A stretch of 64,000 nt of DNA, taken from contig BGZK01001561.1 in NCBI GenBank assembly GCA_005406025.1, forward strand, positions 1 to 64,000, written 5' to 3'. Position numbers and translations under genes: made by a program. The notes beneath the pieces are model-generated. The model did not search any database, had not been told where the DNA came from, and saw nothing but the letters and a program-made list of their open reading frames with translations. How positions within the stretch are numbered: position 1 is the first letter of the stretch; each line of letters begins with the position of its first letter. Of the stretch, positions 10,878 through 21,619 are shown one piece after another. Origin of the DNA: Eumeta japonica (Eukaryota; Arthropoda; Insecta; Lepidoptera; Psychidae).

Positions 10878-13310
10878 TGTTTCACTCATCGTTATCTTGG
10901 TTGGAAAATAAACGTGCTGGACGAATGCGACGCGAGTGGCGAGGCGAGTGCTCCAGAGCCGCAAATCTTGCAACCCGATATGTCTCACGACCCACTCCTC
11001 AGTCAAGAATCTGTTCAGGTAGTCACTCGTGTCAAGCCTGACAATAATTTACTTTTAGATCAACGCACAAAGTTACAGAAAATAATTAATACCAAGGATA
11101 ATGAGCAAGACAACTTTAGCAATGGTAGTCGACATCCACTAGGAAATGTTCATGAGCATGGCTCTCTTGCAGGTGAAGTAGGTAACAGCCCGCGACTGCC
11201 ACACGCCACGAGTTCGGGCAATGCCCGTCCTACGGAGTACGAGGTACCTATATCTAAAATGCAGATGAAACAAGTTATAGAGGCCGTAGAAAGTTTAGAG
11301 AGCCAGCTCAAGAACGATCTTAAAAAACAACAGTCATTCGATAACACGCACGCTACGGGATTTAAAGGCTCATTTTTGCCTGAACGACCTGTCAGAGAGG
11401 ATGAGGAATATTTTGTTGAACCAAGTCGACAACAGATTCCTTACATGTTGCCGCCAAATCAAAAACCTCTTACATTGCAAACTGTATTACGACCAAACGG
11501 GAAGCCCTTCCCGCCACGTCCATATCGTCGCCCCGGACCTCCCGAGATTAAATTACGTAGACCACAATATCAAAAGCCTGGTTTTCCTCTTCCGATGTCT
11601 GGGTCTCAAGGAGCATCTTCAACAAAGAAACATTCTTATAAGTTGTCTAATGGACGTATGCCTCAAGGAGCGAGTCGTCTACCTTTAGGACCTATGCCGC
11701 CGACGCCTATAAATTTATCTGCGCATCATTCTAAGCCTAATTTTGTAAAAGCCCCACCTAAAATCGTATCGAAATCTTCCGGTGGACTTCAGTCATCAAA
11801 TATACTTGGAAAACCTACAATGGCGGGGAAAACTCAGACACTGACTCTTGGGAAATCAGATATTATTGGAAACCAAGTAGTAAAAGGACAAATTACATTG
11901 CCTTTTTCAAATGAACCGATTTCATTGCACAGTATCCCGCAATCTGTCGTAATTAAACCAGGACAAATAATACTTGGTAAGCCTGTAGAAAATCCACAAC
12001 CACTCGATCCACAATTGATTCAAATAAAGCCTCAAGGGATTAGGGTACACCCAACTTCGCCTCCTGACTTACAACTATCGTCATCAACTAGTCGTATACA
12101 CACGGAACCTGACATACGTTCTATTTTGAAAAAAGTCAATATGAAATCTTCGGACTTTATAAGAGAATCGACGGATACTTCTGCGACAGTAATACCTGCA
12201 GTCAATACAGGATTTAAACCAGATTCTATCGTGGTTGAAAGTGGATTTAAACCAATTATAAGAGAGCCACTTATGGCTGCTGAAGATAGAATTACTGACT
12301 TTGACGGGACTTCCAACCGTCGCGAAGATACTGATATACAGGAGGATTATGAAGAGGTTCCACAACATATTTCTAACCACGCATATCCCAATGAAAAACA
12401 AGCAGAAAAACAAACTGAATCATTTGAACCTATGTTTATTCCGTCACCACTAGATCATTCTCTATCGACTGGCGACAGGACGATTGAAATTTTTCCTAAC
12501 GATAATGCAAAAGAACAGCGACCTCATCCAGTTTATAAAAAGACCGATAATAGGGCTAATGAACTGTTTTCCAAATTTAATATGGATAAAGATGTTCCAG
12601 ATATGATAATGGAAGCAGATCGTGTAAATGCACATTATTTACCACCAGATCCCAAAACACCTGAACGAGCACAAAAAATTTCTGCGGCAGAAGCAACATA
12701 TACTACTTACGATGGTAAAATTATATCAGCGGCTACTCTCACCAGTGTCCCTAATGGTGCTAAGAATAATACTAAACTATTTTCCTCAAAACTACCAACC
12801 AATACAGAATTGTTGTTAAAAACTCCACAATTTGGTCCTTTTAAAGGTGAAATACCATCTGTAATCGCCGAACAACTAGATAAACCGCCAAATGGAAATG
12901 ATCAAAATAGAAAGGAACTTTTCAATACAAGGACTACTCACCTTAAATTGGTTAATTCTCTCCGTTCGGAAGACATCAGTATCGAAACTGGACTTAAAGA
13001 GGAGGCATCTGAGATTCACGAGACTAAAGTTGAGAATCCCGATAAAGAAGACCACAGCAATGGCGAGGACGAAGATTATGAATATGAGGAAGAGATCGAA
13101 GAAGAAAGGAAAAATCGAGCCAAAAGGGATATTAAAACCGCACAATTCGACAGGGCGACGTCCGTAGAAACTGTCACAAAGCCAGAAGCGAGAGAGATCA
13201 ATAATCAGGTCAATTTTGATGATGATTATCTTAGTAATTCTTCATCTATTACGACGAAATCAAAAATAACTTCTATACTACTATTAACTATATGGTTGCG
13301 ACGTTTTTGA
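10878..13310 (+). CDS. Skeletor: Skeletor-like protein, long terminal exon
   Basis: A 2433-bp terminal exon (810 codons plus TGA), acceptor GTTACAG before 10878. It begins with CFTHRYLGWKINVLDECD, closing the cupredoxin-like domain; the Cys and His in CFTH are candidate copper ligands. The remaining roughly 780 residues look disordered: Pro/Gln/Lys-rich stretches (about 11410-11760), repeated GKP-type motifs (about 11800-12000), and a very acidic run (EDEDYEYEEEIEEE, about 13068-13105). Right after the acidic run comes RAKR (13116-13127), a furin-type consensus, and the protein ends in a short hydrophobic segment (SILLLTIWL) before a basic end, as a GPI-type or tail signal might. Overlapping open frames in other phases (11150-13167, both strands) are shadows. 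Confidence 0.88.
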   Translation, partial: CFTHRYLGWKINVLDECDASGEASAPEPQILQPDMSHDPLLSQESVQVVTRVKPDNNLLLDQRTKLQKIINTKDNEQDNFSNGSRHPLGNVHEHGSLAGEVGNSPRLPHATSSGNARPTEYEVPISKMQMKQVIEAVESLESQLKNDLKKQQSFDNTHATGFKGSFLPERPVREDEEYFVEPSRQQIPYMLPPNQKPLTLQTVLRPNGKPFPPRPYRRPGPPEIKLRRPQYQKPGFPLPMSGSQGASSTKKHSYKLSNGRMPQGASRLPLGPMPPTPINLSAHHSKPNFVKAPPKIVSKSSGGLQSSNILGKPTMAGKTQTLTLGKSDIIGNQVVKGQITLPFSNEPISLHSIPQSVVIKPGQIILGKPVENPQPLDPQLIQIKPQGIRVHPTSPPDLQLSSSTSRIHTEPDIRSILKKVNMKSSDFIRESTDTSATVIPAVNTGFKPDSIVVESGFKPIIREPLMAAEDRITDFDGTSNRREDTDIQEDYEEVPQHISNHAYPNEKQAEKQTESFEPMFIPSPLDHSLSTGDRTIEIFPNDNAKEQRPHPVYKKTDNRANELFSKFNMDKDVPDMIMEADRVNAHYLPPDPKTPERAQKISAAEATYTTYDGKIISAATLTSVPNGAKNNTKLFSSKLPTNTELLLKTPQFGPFKGEIPSVIAEQLDKPPNGNDQNRKELFNTRTTHLKLVNSLRSEDISIETGLKEEASEIHETKVENPDKEDHSNGEDEDYEYEEEIEEERKNRAKRDIKTAQFDRATSVETVTKPEAREINNQVNFDDDYLSNSSSITTKSKITSILLLTIWLRRF

Positions 13311-13605
13311 TTTGATACTAAAGTTATGATGTAATTAATTTATTTGATTAGTTCGTATTAGGCCTTGCCATTGATTGACATGCATTTCTAACGACTGCTA
13401 GTGTAAGTGACGCCCGTACGCCGTGTGCGGCCGCAAAGAACAATATATTATCTCGTGACTCTCCGGGGCGGACGCGGCTTTGGATTCATTTCTGTTACAA
13501 AAGTCGCTGGCGTGTCGTCAGTACACGAGACTCGAATGTTATACTCCGATAGATTTTAGTAATTTTGTAAATACCTTTCGATTAGATTAAATAGGATTCT
13601 CTTTA

Positions 13606-13611
13606 AATAAA
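13606..13611 (+). terminator. Polyadenylation signal of the Skeletor-like gene
   Basis: AATAAA about 300 bases after the stop codon, followed by T-rich sequence. It is the first canonical signal downstream on the + strand, so the 3' UTR is probably about 0.3 kb. Confidence 0.6.
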
Positions 13612-13849
13612 GATGCCTTTTTATTTATTTCTCATATGTATTTGTATTTCACATGTGTACATACATGTACTATGATTTTAGAAATATAATATAACAATAT
13701 AATCAACCGATCACAATTCATGTTAATTCGGATTTATTTACATTTTAATTAATTTTATTAAAAGAAAGTATTACAAAAAGCTAAAAGATATAAAGTTCAT
13801 AGTTGTATTTGTAAGCTATTACGGTCTCTGAGGACAAACATATTGTCAA

Positions 13850-14230
13850 ACTAGCTTTTGTACGCGGTTCCGCCCGCACGAACATAGAACGAATCTCTTT
13901 ATCTTTTGTATCATGTTGTAGACCGCGGTAATGATACCGACCTCATTCTCATTTCAAATCCCAGCCTCGCCTATGATTTTGATCCTAGTCTCAACCTAGA
14001 TTCCGATTCCGTTCAAATCATCTCAGAGGAACGTATAATCTGACAACGAAAACACGTACTGCCGCTGAATTACTTTATTATGAAACAAATTTGCTTAACT
14101 TAATCTCGATTCTGGTCCCGGTGGCGATTTTAGTCTCGAAGCGGTGTTGATCTTGGTCTTCCCTTGTACATTGCCGTTAACAATTATAATCAATCGATAT
14201 TAAAAATAGAGTAATTTCTTCTATATTCAA
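13850..14230 (+). repeat. Dispersed GATTCCG-type repeat, copy
   Basis: Shows the family's head (GCGGTTCCGCCCGCACGAAC, an ATAGAACGAATCTCTTTATC-like stretch) followed by the degenerate core (CTAGATTCCGATTCCG, TCTCGATTCTGGTCCCGG). Shorter than the neighbouring copies. Confidence 0.6.
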
Positions 14231-14439
14231 GCGACCGAAGCCACGGGAAAAAGCCACTAAATGTTAAATATTATTCGAACTTACGCGTTGAAACAAACAT
14301 ACGAACCAACAAGTAGAAGAAAATGAAATAAATATACCTATTTGCATTGTTTAACTCTTCTCCCCATCCATATTTTTTTTTTTGGAAAAATCTTTAATGT
14401 ACAAACGCACACACACATTTTACGATTTTTTTTATATAT

Positions 14440-15170
14440 ATACAGACCACGTTCCGCTCGCGGCTTAGCCCGCGCCGACTCCGCGTAGGCGGCTCCGCTT
14501 GTGTAGATAGAATGAACTCCTTCATCTTGTATATCGACTGACTACGATGTCAATCACGACCCTGATCGCTGTCCCGTTATTGCATCCAATGCCGGTCCTG
14601 TTGTCGATGCCCAATCGTGTCACATATCAATTCCAATCGATAAGCGGTCCCGCTTTTAATTCTGAACTAGATCTCGATTTAAGTAGATTCCGAATTTGAA
14701 ATCCCGGCCCGCTCTCAATTCTGTTTTTATACCAATTTAGGTCTCGAAATTGATTTTAATTTTCGTCCTGTTTTCGATTGGTTCTCGTTCCTTGTCCCAT
14801 TTGCAATTTCGTTTACGTTACCGGCCATAGTTCCAATTTGAACGAAGCCTGGGCAAATGCTAGTATCAAAATAAAATTTAGGCTATATTGCTTGGAGATA
14901 GTATAGCTTTTTGTGAGTGAAATAATATTTCGTATCTATAATAGCATAAACATGCAGATGAAGTCAAAGCGAAATATTAATAATCTATTTTATTTAGGGC
15001 GCTACTTATTCATGAAGTATCTATTAGAATCGGTTTAGTTGTTCCGTTCAATGGAATAAATGTGTGGACAACGTCACATTCGAACGTTAGTTTTCTTTTA
15101 CAGAAATTTTCCCATTCGCGAATATAACATATCGTCAGTTTTATAGTAATTGAATGAATGGTTCAGGTAC
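14440..15170 (+). repeat. Dispersed GATTCCG-type repeat, long copy A
   Basis: Near full-length copy. Order of parts: GC-rich head with CCGCTTGTGTAGATAGAATG, a TATATCGACTGACTACGATG block, a core of CTGATCGCTGTCCCG / GATCTCGATTTAAG-type units, then a CCCATTTGCAATTTCG block, a GAAGCCTGGGCAAATGCTAG block and a tail including GAATCGGTTTAG. The same order recurs at 15840-16540 and, inverted, at 35500-36335. Confidence 0.7.
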
Positions 15171-15501
15171 GCAAAAAAAAAATAAATAAAAAAAACATAC
15201 TCATTTCTGTACATTATACAACCCCATTCTCGTTCACCTAATTAGGAAAGACGCATCTCACCACTTTTAATAAGAAACATTTATGTCGAATATATCAAAA
15301 AAATGTATTTGTTCCATAAAAAAAAAATATTAGAAATTCAAGGCCCTTTTACTCCGATAAATTGCAAATTTTAAAAATACTAGGTTAGTGTATTCCTTAC
15401 ATTATACTTGTTACCAAATCAAATTACAATTTTAGCGGGCTTATAGTGTCAGAGTTATTGGAAGCTTAAAAAAATTTCTAACGTTTTCGTTTAAATTAGT
15501 A

Positions 15502-15643
15502 TTAATTGCGCTTTGCTGCCGCCGGCGGCCTCAGCAGCGACTGCACACTGGAAATTTTTTTGGTGAGGCGGGTGAAGTGCGCCACCGCCTTGTCGTGAGC
15601 GAACTGGGTGTCCACCAGGCGCAGGAGCGAGTCGCGACGCCCT
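15502..15643 (-). CDS. Fank1: FANK1-like protein, last exon
   Basis: A 142-bp terminal exon on the - strand, acceptor CCGCACAG ending at 15644, stop TAA at 15502-15504. It encodes the C-terminus after the ankyrin repeats (RRDSLLRLVDTQFAHDK, then RLTKKISSVQSLLRPPAA and a basic end). It enters in phase 2, which exactly completes the GG left by the exon ending at 21499. The helical, basic end resembles the short tail after the ankyrin repeats in vertebrate FANK1. Confidence 0.75.
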
Positions 15644-15839
15644 CTGTGCGGGAGGTTTAAAAGGACTTTTAAAATAGGGAGGTTTTACAAAAAGACAATA
15701 TAAACATAGCGTTAGCAGTTTTTGCTTATTGCATAACGAAAGAAAGTACAGTAATAAATATCTAGATCAAACGAACGTAGTGCAAAACATAAATCAGTTT
15801 GTCCGTTCAAATGAACTTAACTAATTCGACTTTTTATAG

Positions 15840-16540
15840 AGCTTTATTCCGTAATAGTTTTTTATCGGAGGAGCTTCCGCCTGTGGCTTCGCCCGCATAT
15901 ACAGAATGAACTACTTCATTTTATATATCGACCGATTAGAATGATCAATCATGATCCTGATTGCTATCCCAATCTTGATTCTTATCGCGCTCCCGTTCTC
16001 GATGCTAAATTGTATCAGTCTCGATTTTGAATTCGGTCTCATTTTAAGTGGGTCCCAATTCTGATCTCTTCTTGTTTCGATCCTGGTCACGAGATTTATT
16101 CTAATTTATTCTAAATTTAGTACCACGGTAGTATGTGATCTTGGTCTTGTTTTCCATTTTAGCTCCTCCCGGCCTCGGCTTGCGTTTCCGCTTCTCGCCC
16201 CATTTGCAATTTCGATTCCGTTATAAGTCACAGTTCCACTTTCGACGAAGCCGAGTATTAAAATAAAATTTTTGCTACTTTATTTAGGGATAGTGTTGCT
16301 TTCTATGAGTGAAAGAATTTTTAGAATCAGTAACAAAGATGCACATAAAGCCAAAGCGAAATGCTTATTATTTGTCTGCATTATTCAAGGAGTTTCTTAT
16401 TGATGAAGAAATTCTTAGCATCGGTTTATTAGTTCGGTTAATAGTAAAAATACTACACTACAGATACGAATGCTAGTTTATTTTTTCAGAAATCTTACTA
16501 TTCGTGAATGCAACATATCACCAGTTTCATAGTGATTTCA
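15840..16540 (+). repeat. Dispersed GATTCCG-type repeat, long copy B
   Basis: Parallel to copy A throughout, at clear divergence: head (CTTCCGCCTGTGGCTTCGCC, ATACAGAATGAACTACTTC), TATATCGACCGATTAGAATG block, core of CTGATTGCTATCCCAATC / GTTCTCGATGC-type units, CCCATTTGCAATTTCGATTC block and tail. Two long copies within 1.4 kb in the same orientation suggest either two insertions or a local duplication. Confidence 0.7.
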
Positions 16541-16689
16541 TGAACGTTTTAAGCATGCAAAAAATGCAACAATGTATACTTATTTTTATACATTACACAA
16601 CTCTGCTCCTCCAACCAAATTGTGCAAAATGCTTCTCACTGAAAGGCATGTCACATCATACACACACACCCACAACATAAAAACAAATG

Positions 16690-17545
16690 AATATATGTAG
16701 TTACTAAAGAAATAAGAAAATAATTATTGATTTTTCGCGGTTAATTTCACCAAGATTGGTCAAACCTTCCTTAAGTTGTAAAAGGACATATAGACAAACA
16801 GACAGACAAATAGTGGTAATTAATAATATAGACAGATAATAATTTGCTCTTACTGTACACCAATTTTCATTACAATAGATCAAACTGTTCTTAAGTTGAA
16901 AAGAACATACATACAAACAGACAGATCGGCAAACAGCCTACTATGTGCAGAAGCACCTGTTCTAACTGAACACCAATTTTATCACGATCGGTGAGACGGT
17001 TTTTGAGTTAGAAAAGAACAAAGAGAGACAAACAAAGAGGAACCTATAATTTGCACAATCATATAGGTTTTGACTCAACACCAATTTATATCAAGGTAGG
17101 TCAAGCCATTACTAAATTATAAAAGAACATCTAAAAAGACTAACAGACAGACATATAGTAACTTATCATTTGCGTAATCACGTTTTGATTCTATAAAAAA
17201 TTTCATCAAGGTCGGTCAAGTTATTGTTAAATTATAAAAGAACACGTACAAAAATTAACAGACAGACAAACAGTATCCTATCATTTGCACAAGCACATAT
17301 TTTGACTGTAAACCGATTTTCATCAAAATCGATTAAATATTTTGAAGTTATAAAAGAGGATGCAGATAGACAGACAATCTGATATATAGTAGAATTTGCG
17401 AAATCACGTCTTCTGGGTATACATAATTTTTTATCGAGATTGTTCTAACCGTTTTTAAGTTATAAAAGATCATACAGACAGATCGAGATACAGACGAACG
17501 AACAAACTGATAAACAGTTTTTTATCATATGCGTAAAAATAGGTT
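16690..17545 (+). repeat. Degenerate tandem array, period about 114 bp, seven units
   Basis: Each unit carries a CACCAATTTTCATCAAGATC-like stretch, then GGTCAAACCGTTTTTAAG-like, then TATAAAAGAACA and an ACAGACAGACAAAC-like run. Equivalent points fall at about 16760, 16880, 16992, 17101, 17217, 17333 and 17444, giving spacings of 109-120. Units are strongly diverged, so the array is old. Confidence 0.75.
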
Positions 17546-17810
17546 TTACTATACACCAATACACAGAACAAAACTTTAAGTTTGAAGTAAAAATTTGTTG
17601 TAAAAATCGTATAAAAATATTTCAAATAAATCACAATTTTATGAACTTCTCGTTTGAAAAACAGTTTTTTTTCCATAAGAACGACTAAGGAAATTAAGGA
17701 TAACTTTTTTCAAATTAAAGTATATACAATCACGATGAAATGCAAAACTATAATAAAAAGAAACAACAGAATAAAAAATCGTGCTAGTTATATCCATAGA
17801 TATTTATCCC

Positions 17811-18116
17811 CTAAAACTCTAAAGAATCGGAAATTTTGTAAGATCCGTTTTTTCCAAGTACGTCATAAATAAGTCCACCATAGCTCAGAACTAAATACCT
17901 GCTGAGTCCATCTAACGAAGTAACGATTTCATCTACTCGGGATGCCTTAGTTGAAACAAACAAGGTACCAATGAAAGTCCTGAAATCATCTATAGAGCAC
18001 GCCATGCGTTTGACATCATATCCTTAACAAAATATTCTAGAGACCCTCGGTACACCACTTGCAGTTGCAGGAATTACAACAATCGCAAACACTACACCGA
18101 CTTGGATGATAGCCAT
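17811..18116 (-). pseudogene. Possible decayed small secreted-protein gene
   Basis: Reading leftward from an ATG at 18116, the first 21 codons give a good signal-peptide profile (MAIIQVGVVFAIVVIPATAS with a small-residue end), followed by GVPRVSRIFC and then an in-frame TAA at 18024-18026. The same frame then stays open for 70 further codons (GYDVKRMACSIDDFRTFIGT, RVDEIVTSLDGLSRYLVL and SYGGLIYDVL segments) to 17811. The continuity of frame across the stop, plus the protein-like composition, suggests one nonsense mutation in a small gene, or an unrecognised splice. I do not recognise the family. It lies inside the last FANK1-like intron on the same strand. Confidence 0.35.
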
Positions 18117-19179
18117 GATCATGTTGTTTGTGATTGATTACCGCCAATAACTTTTAGGAGTACTAAAACGCAGTCACATAATTTGTATAGTATCAAAATA
18201 TGTGTTATTATAACCAATAGCAAGTGTTAATGTTATTAGCTATAATCTGCCAAACTACTAATGAATTGTCTCTACGACTAGTACGTGATTATGTTGTATC
18301 ATCAGAGCCAGGTACACCATAACATTAACACACCCGGCACAGAGTGTCCTTGAGCGCGTTCCTTGTTGCTGTATTATGAAAGCACTGCTGGTATTTATCA
18401 TGTTCCGATGACGTAATGTTTAGTCATGAAACGCCTAGACACTAATGGTGAGTGAGTTTGGGCGATTACAGCTGGAAATAGTAATACTTGCTACAGCTGT
18501 TCGATATGCCTCAACCTTTTCCAATCAATATTTAAATATTAGGTAAGGATTCGGGTGGGAAAAAGATACTAGGATCAATGATGGGTTTACATTTTTACTG
18601 TTACGTAGCTCCTTCAAATAATTGTATGGCGTGGATTAAACGTGACACCTGTCTACTTAATTTCATTAGAATCAATATAAAACTAAGATGTAAAATTGTG
18701 ATGCATAGACGAATAGGAGAACAGACAGACGTATGGTTAAGAGGAAACTGGAAGGGTTGCATTTTATCCTTAATTACGGAATCTTTAAAACCAAAGACCT
18801 GACCGATAGATTAGCAATAATTAAGTCACATAAACAAGAGTCTGTAGTTCAGTCAATAAAGCAATAACTCAATAACGCAAAAAAATGAGTCTAAGTGCAA
18901 AATTATTGTATATAAAAATGTATTTAATCATTTTAAATACATTTTTTAGTAAATAATGATGCATAGAGCTTCATTATTATGTAATTAAAAATTTTAGGGT
19001 TTTATACAAGTTTTTATTTCTATTTTTCAATATTTAAAAGTACTTTGAAATTTTGAATTAAATTTATCCCTATTAAGAAAAAAATAATTTTTTTTCTTCA
19101 TTCCATTGAAATCTGCATCAAAAAATCTGTTTAAATTATTTTACCTTGAATGAAAATAAATAATTATTATTGGACATCT

Positions 19180-20660
19180 GGCTCCAGGGACACTACTGAC
19201 GCTCAGATATCGGGTGCAATTTCTCCACTCTACATCTTGACCCCTCAGACGTAGTTGGGTTGGCATGATTTGTTGGCTGCCGGTCAGTAGAGCGATCGTT
19301 CTACCGACATTGACAGTCATCTTCCACTTGTTCAGCCATTCGGGCAGTACGTCAAAGACTCGCTGAATCTTTCTCGCGTCTAAGTCGGCCCGTTGTGACT
19401 ATACAAAGTAGACACTGTTATTAGCGTACAGAGCCAACATCACGTCGTCCTCCCAGTCTTCGAGATGACCGCGTAGCGTTGGTATATCATCTGTGTATGT
19501 TGTACACAAGCTGGGGGTTAAGCAGCTACCTTGCGGGACTCCTGCTCGCATCGGGCGGGGGCGGATAGTGCCTGATTGCAGTACTGACAGAGGTCATCGC
19601 AACGGCGATGACTTCTGTCAGTACTGGCGGCAGTGGGGTATCCGGTAGTTTATGGAGAAGGCCATTGTGCCACACCCTATCAAAGGCCTTCTCCATATCC
19701 AAGAGCACTGCCACTGTGTACCGTCCGCAGTTCTTCTCGGATACCAGTAGTGCAGTAGTGGTAGTGCAGTACTCTTATTAGTTGAAGCGTGGTTGAGTGG
19801 CCACTACGGAATCCGTATTGTTCCTGTCGCGGGGACAGGAATGGACGTAGTTTACGCTCTATGACACCTCTATTCCAGGTTTCGGGGAAGTAGCCGGTGA
19901 ACAGTTGAACATCCGGTTTAAGGCCACCATCGCCCTTTTAGGGAGATGCTTCAGTGCCGCGATCGATATGCCATCTGGTCCAGGAGCTTTTTTTTAGGTA
20001 GATATAGTACGATCTTGGGTAGTTTCGCTGGGAATAGAAATAGATCCCCTGGAAGGGCTGTAGGTGGGATGGCCATGAATTTACGCACTCTTTCCTCTGC
20101 GTGAGCGTAATGATCTTGTAGCAGTGGGTAGGTGGACGGGGGGTTCGGGCTGAATTATTATTTCAAATAATCAACTATTATCTCTGTTCCAACTTGGGCG
20201 TTGTAATAAAAAATTTCTGCATGGTTGGCAGTCTGGCATATGGGTGTTGCGGCTCTGGTGAGCTGGTGATAGAGCTGGTTCAAGTTATTCGAGCTTTCAC
20301 AAACCCGGTCGATTGTCACTTCCCATGCTGCACGACGGAAGTCTCTGATTGCCACGGATATCTCTCTAACGAGGTTGTTAAGTTCTTTCTTAAGTTTATG
20401 ACAACGAGTGCGAGCCCATAGTTTGTGTAGCCTACGTTTCTCTTGTAGTCTCGCTTTGATGTACGAAGGCAGGTCCCCGCGACACGACGTCGATATAGGA
20501 AGGATGGCTGTAGCCATAGACTGAGCCCTCCTTATCTTATTAATCAGCTGATTGGTGACTGTATCCACGTCAGCAGCGGTTGCAAATGAGGATCCCAGAT
20601 GCAGCGTTTCTACGGACGCCTGAAATGCCGCCTAGTCTGTACGCTGCCTCGTGGTTTACG
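19180..20660 (-). mobile_element. Jockey-type LINE relic (linker and reverse transcriptase)
   Basis: Read leftward: the region between endonuclease and RT (20568-20158, with DLPSYIKARLQEKRRLHKLW and AIRDFRRAAWE), an APGPDGISIAALKHLPKR block near 19930-19985, motif A as LLDMEKAFDRVWHNGLL near 19660-19710, then RAGVPQGSCL near 19530, a YTDDIPTLRGHLEDWEDD block, an altered catalytic box LYANNS (normally YADD) near 19415-19430, and RVFDVLPEWLNKWK, LLTGSQQIMPTQLRLRG downstream. Frameshifts, stops and the loss of both catalytic Asp residues show that it is dead. It is 5' truncated near 20660. Confidence 0.85.
19579..19626. repeat. Hairpin-forming inverted repeat inside LINE relic
   Basis: Arms 19579-19600 and 19605-19626 (22 nt each, one mismatch) around a 4-nt loop. 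It replaces part of the expected RT sequence, so it is a local inverted duplication within the relic. Confidence 0.9.
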
Positions 20661-20665
20661 GTGAA

Positions 20666-20705
20666 GTGCTGTGCCCCGATCCCTACAGGGATCGGGGCAC
20701 AGCAC
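20666..20705. repeat. Perfect 19-bp hairpin at the edge of the LINE relic
   Basis: Arms 20666-20684 and 20687-20705 are perfectly complementary around a 2-nt loop. The left arm reads GTGCTGTGCCCCGATCCCT. It sits where recognisable LINE sequence ends. Confidence 0.95.
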
Positions 20706-21498
20706 AGGGATGGGATAGGACTAGATTAAGAGGATAGGGATAGAGATGACGACGATGATGATGTAGGAGACTTGATTGTTTTTTTATTTGTTCTTCTATT
20801 TAAACAATATATTATACAAGTTTTAAAGTTGAAGTTAAAGGAGGCTTGGCTACCTGATAGTTTTTGAATTAGAACTCAAAACGATTAAACGTTTTAGGTC
20901 TAAGCTAACGGTGAAATATTATGTTGTTTTTGTAGATTTAGTTTAGACACACCCAATCATAACTTCTGACGCCAGTGTATAAGTACACAAACTATATTTT
21001 TTATCTGATAAATGACAGAAATATTAACTAAGATTGGAAATATAACGCCATTTCTGTGACTATATCAAAAAATCAACCGACGAATAGGGTCAAAGGTTGT
21101 ACAGTGACTGATAGTGATATAACAAACGTAGCTCTGTATCTAGAAATCATTTCGCCAGTGATCATCAGCAGCATCACACGAGCACGAGTTTGGTATTATT
21201 ACGGCCTAACTTATACCAAATACCTAGCTCACCTTTGTCATTATATAACACTTCTCTAGATAAATTCTGATTCCAGTGATAAAGAGAAAACAATACAAAA
21301 AGTCTGAGGAGCGAGTGGTAAAAACTGATTTAGGTTGAAAATTCTTTGATCAATTCTCTACGTTCAGGATTTCCATCCATTGTTCACTCATTCGAAAGCG
21401 AAACGTTATCAATTCTGCTGTAATCATTTCTATCCCTTAATTCTCGAACTTCACAAATATCGATCGCTTATCGCGTATAAGTATTAAATCCGTATGAC

Positions 21499-21619
21499 CC
21501 GCGTGCGAGGAGCACTCGAGCGGCGGCGGGCAGGGCCAGCCCCGCGCGGTCCACCGCGGCCGCCTCCGCGCCCGCCTCCACCAGCACCTCCGCTATCTTC
21601 GTGGCTGCGCCCTGCACGA
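21499..21619 (-). CDS. Fank1: FANK1-like protein, exon with ankyrin repeats 5-6
   Basis: A 121-bp exon, acceptor CCTTCAG ending at 21620, donor CGG|GTCATA; enters phase 1, leaves phase 2. It encodes VVQGAATKIAEVLVEAGAEA, the second half of ankyrin repeat 5, then a degenerate sixth repeat (AGLALPAAARVLLAR). The TC at its start completes the Val codon begun by the exon at 22437, giving GWTPLFRAVVQ across the junction. That choice of acceptor (not the CAG nine bases further in) is what keeps the ankyrin frame. The exon is very GC-rich against its surroundings. Confidence 0.82.

Larger units (their letters stand above)
13612..15501. other. Intergenic space between two convergent genes
   Basis: The Skeletor-like gene (+) and the FANK1-like gene (-) end towards each other here. 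The space is largely filled by two dispersed-repeat copies (13850-14230 and 14440-15170) and AT-rich sequence. No gene seen. Confidence 0.6.
15644..21498 (-). other. FANK1-like gene, last intron (5.9 kb)
   Basis: Holds a dispersed-repeat copy (15840-16540), a 114-bp-period array (16690-17545), a possible small gene relic (17811-18116) and a jockey-type LINE relic (19180-20660). The rest is AT-rich with nothing recognised. Confidence 0.6.

Noticed and set aside
11150..13167. Several overlapping open frames of 60-110 codons on both strands
   Set aside because: They lie wholly within the long Skeletor-like terminal exon and are shadows of its 810-codon frame.
16690..17545. Array considered as a CRISPR-like repeat
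   Set aside because: Units are diverged throughout with no constant repeat and unique spacer pattern, and the sequence is animal nuclear DNA.
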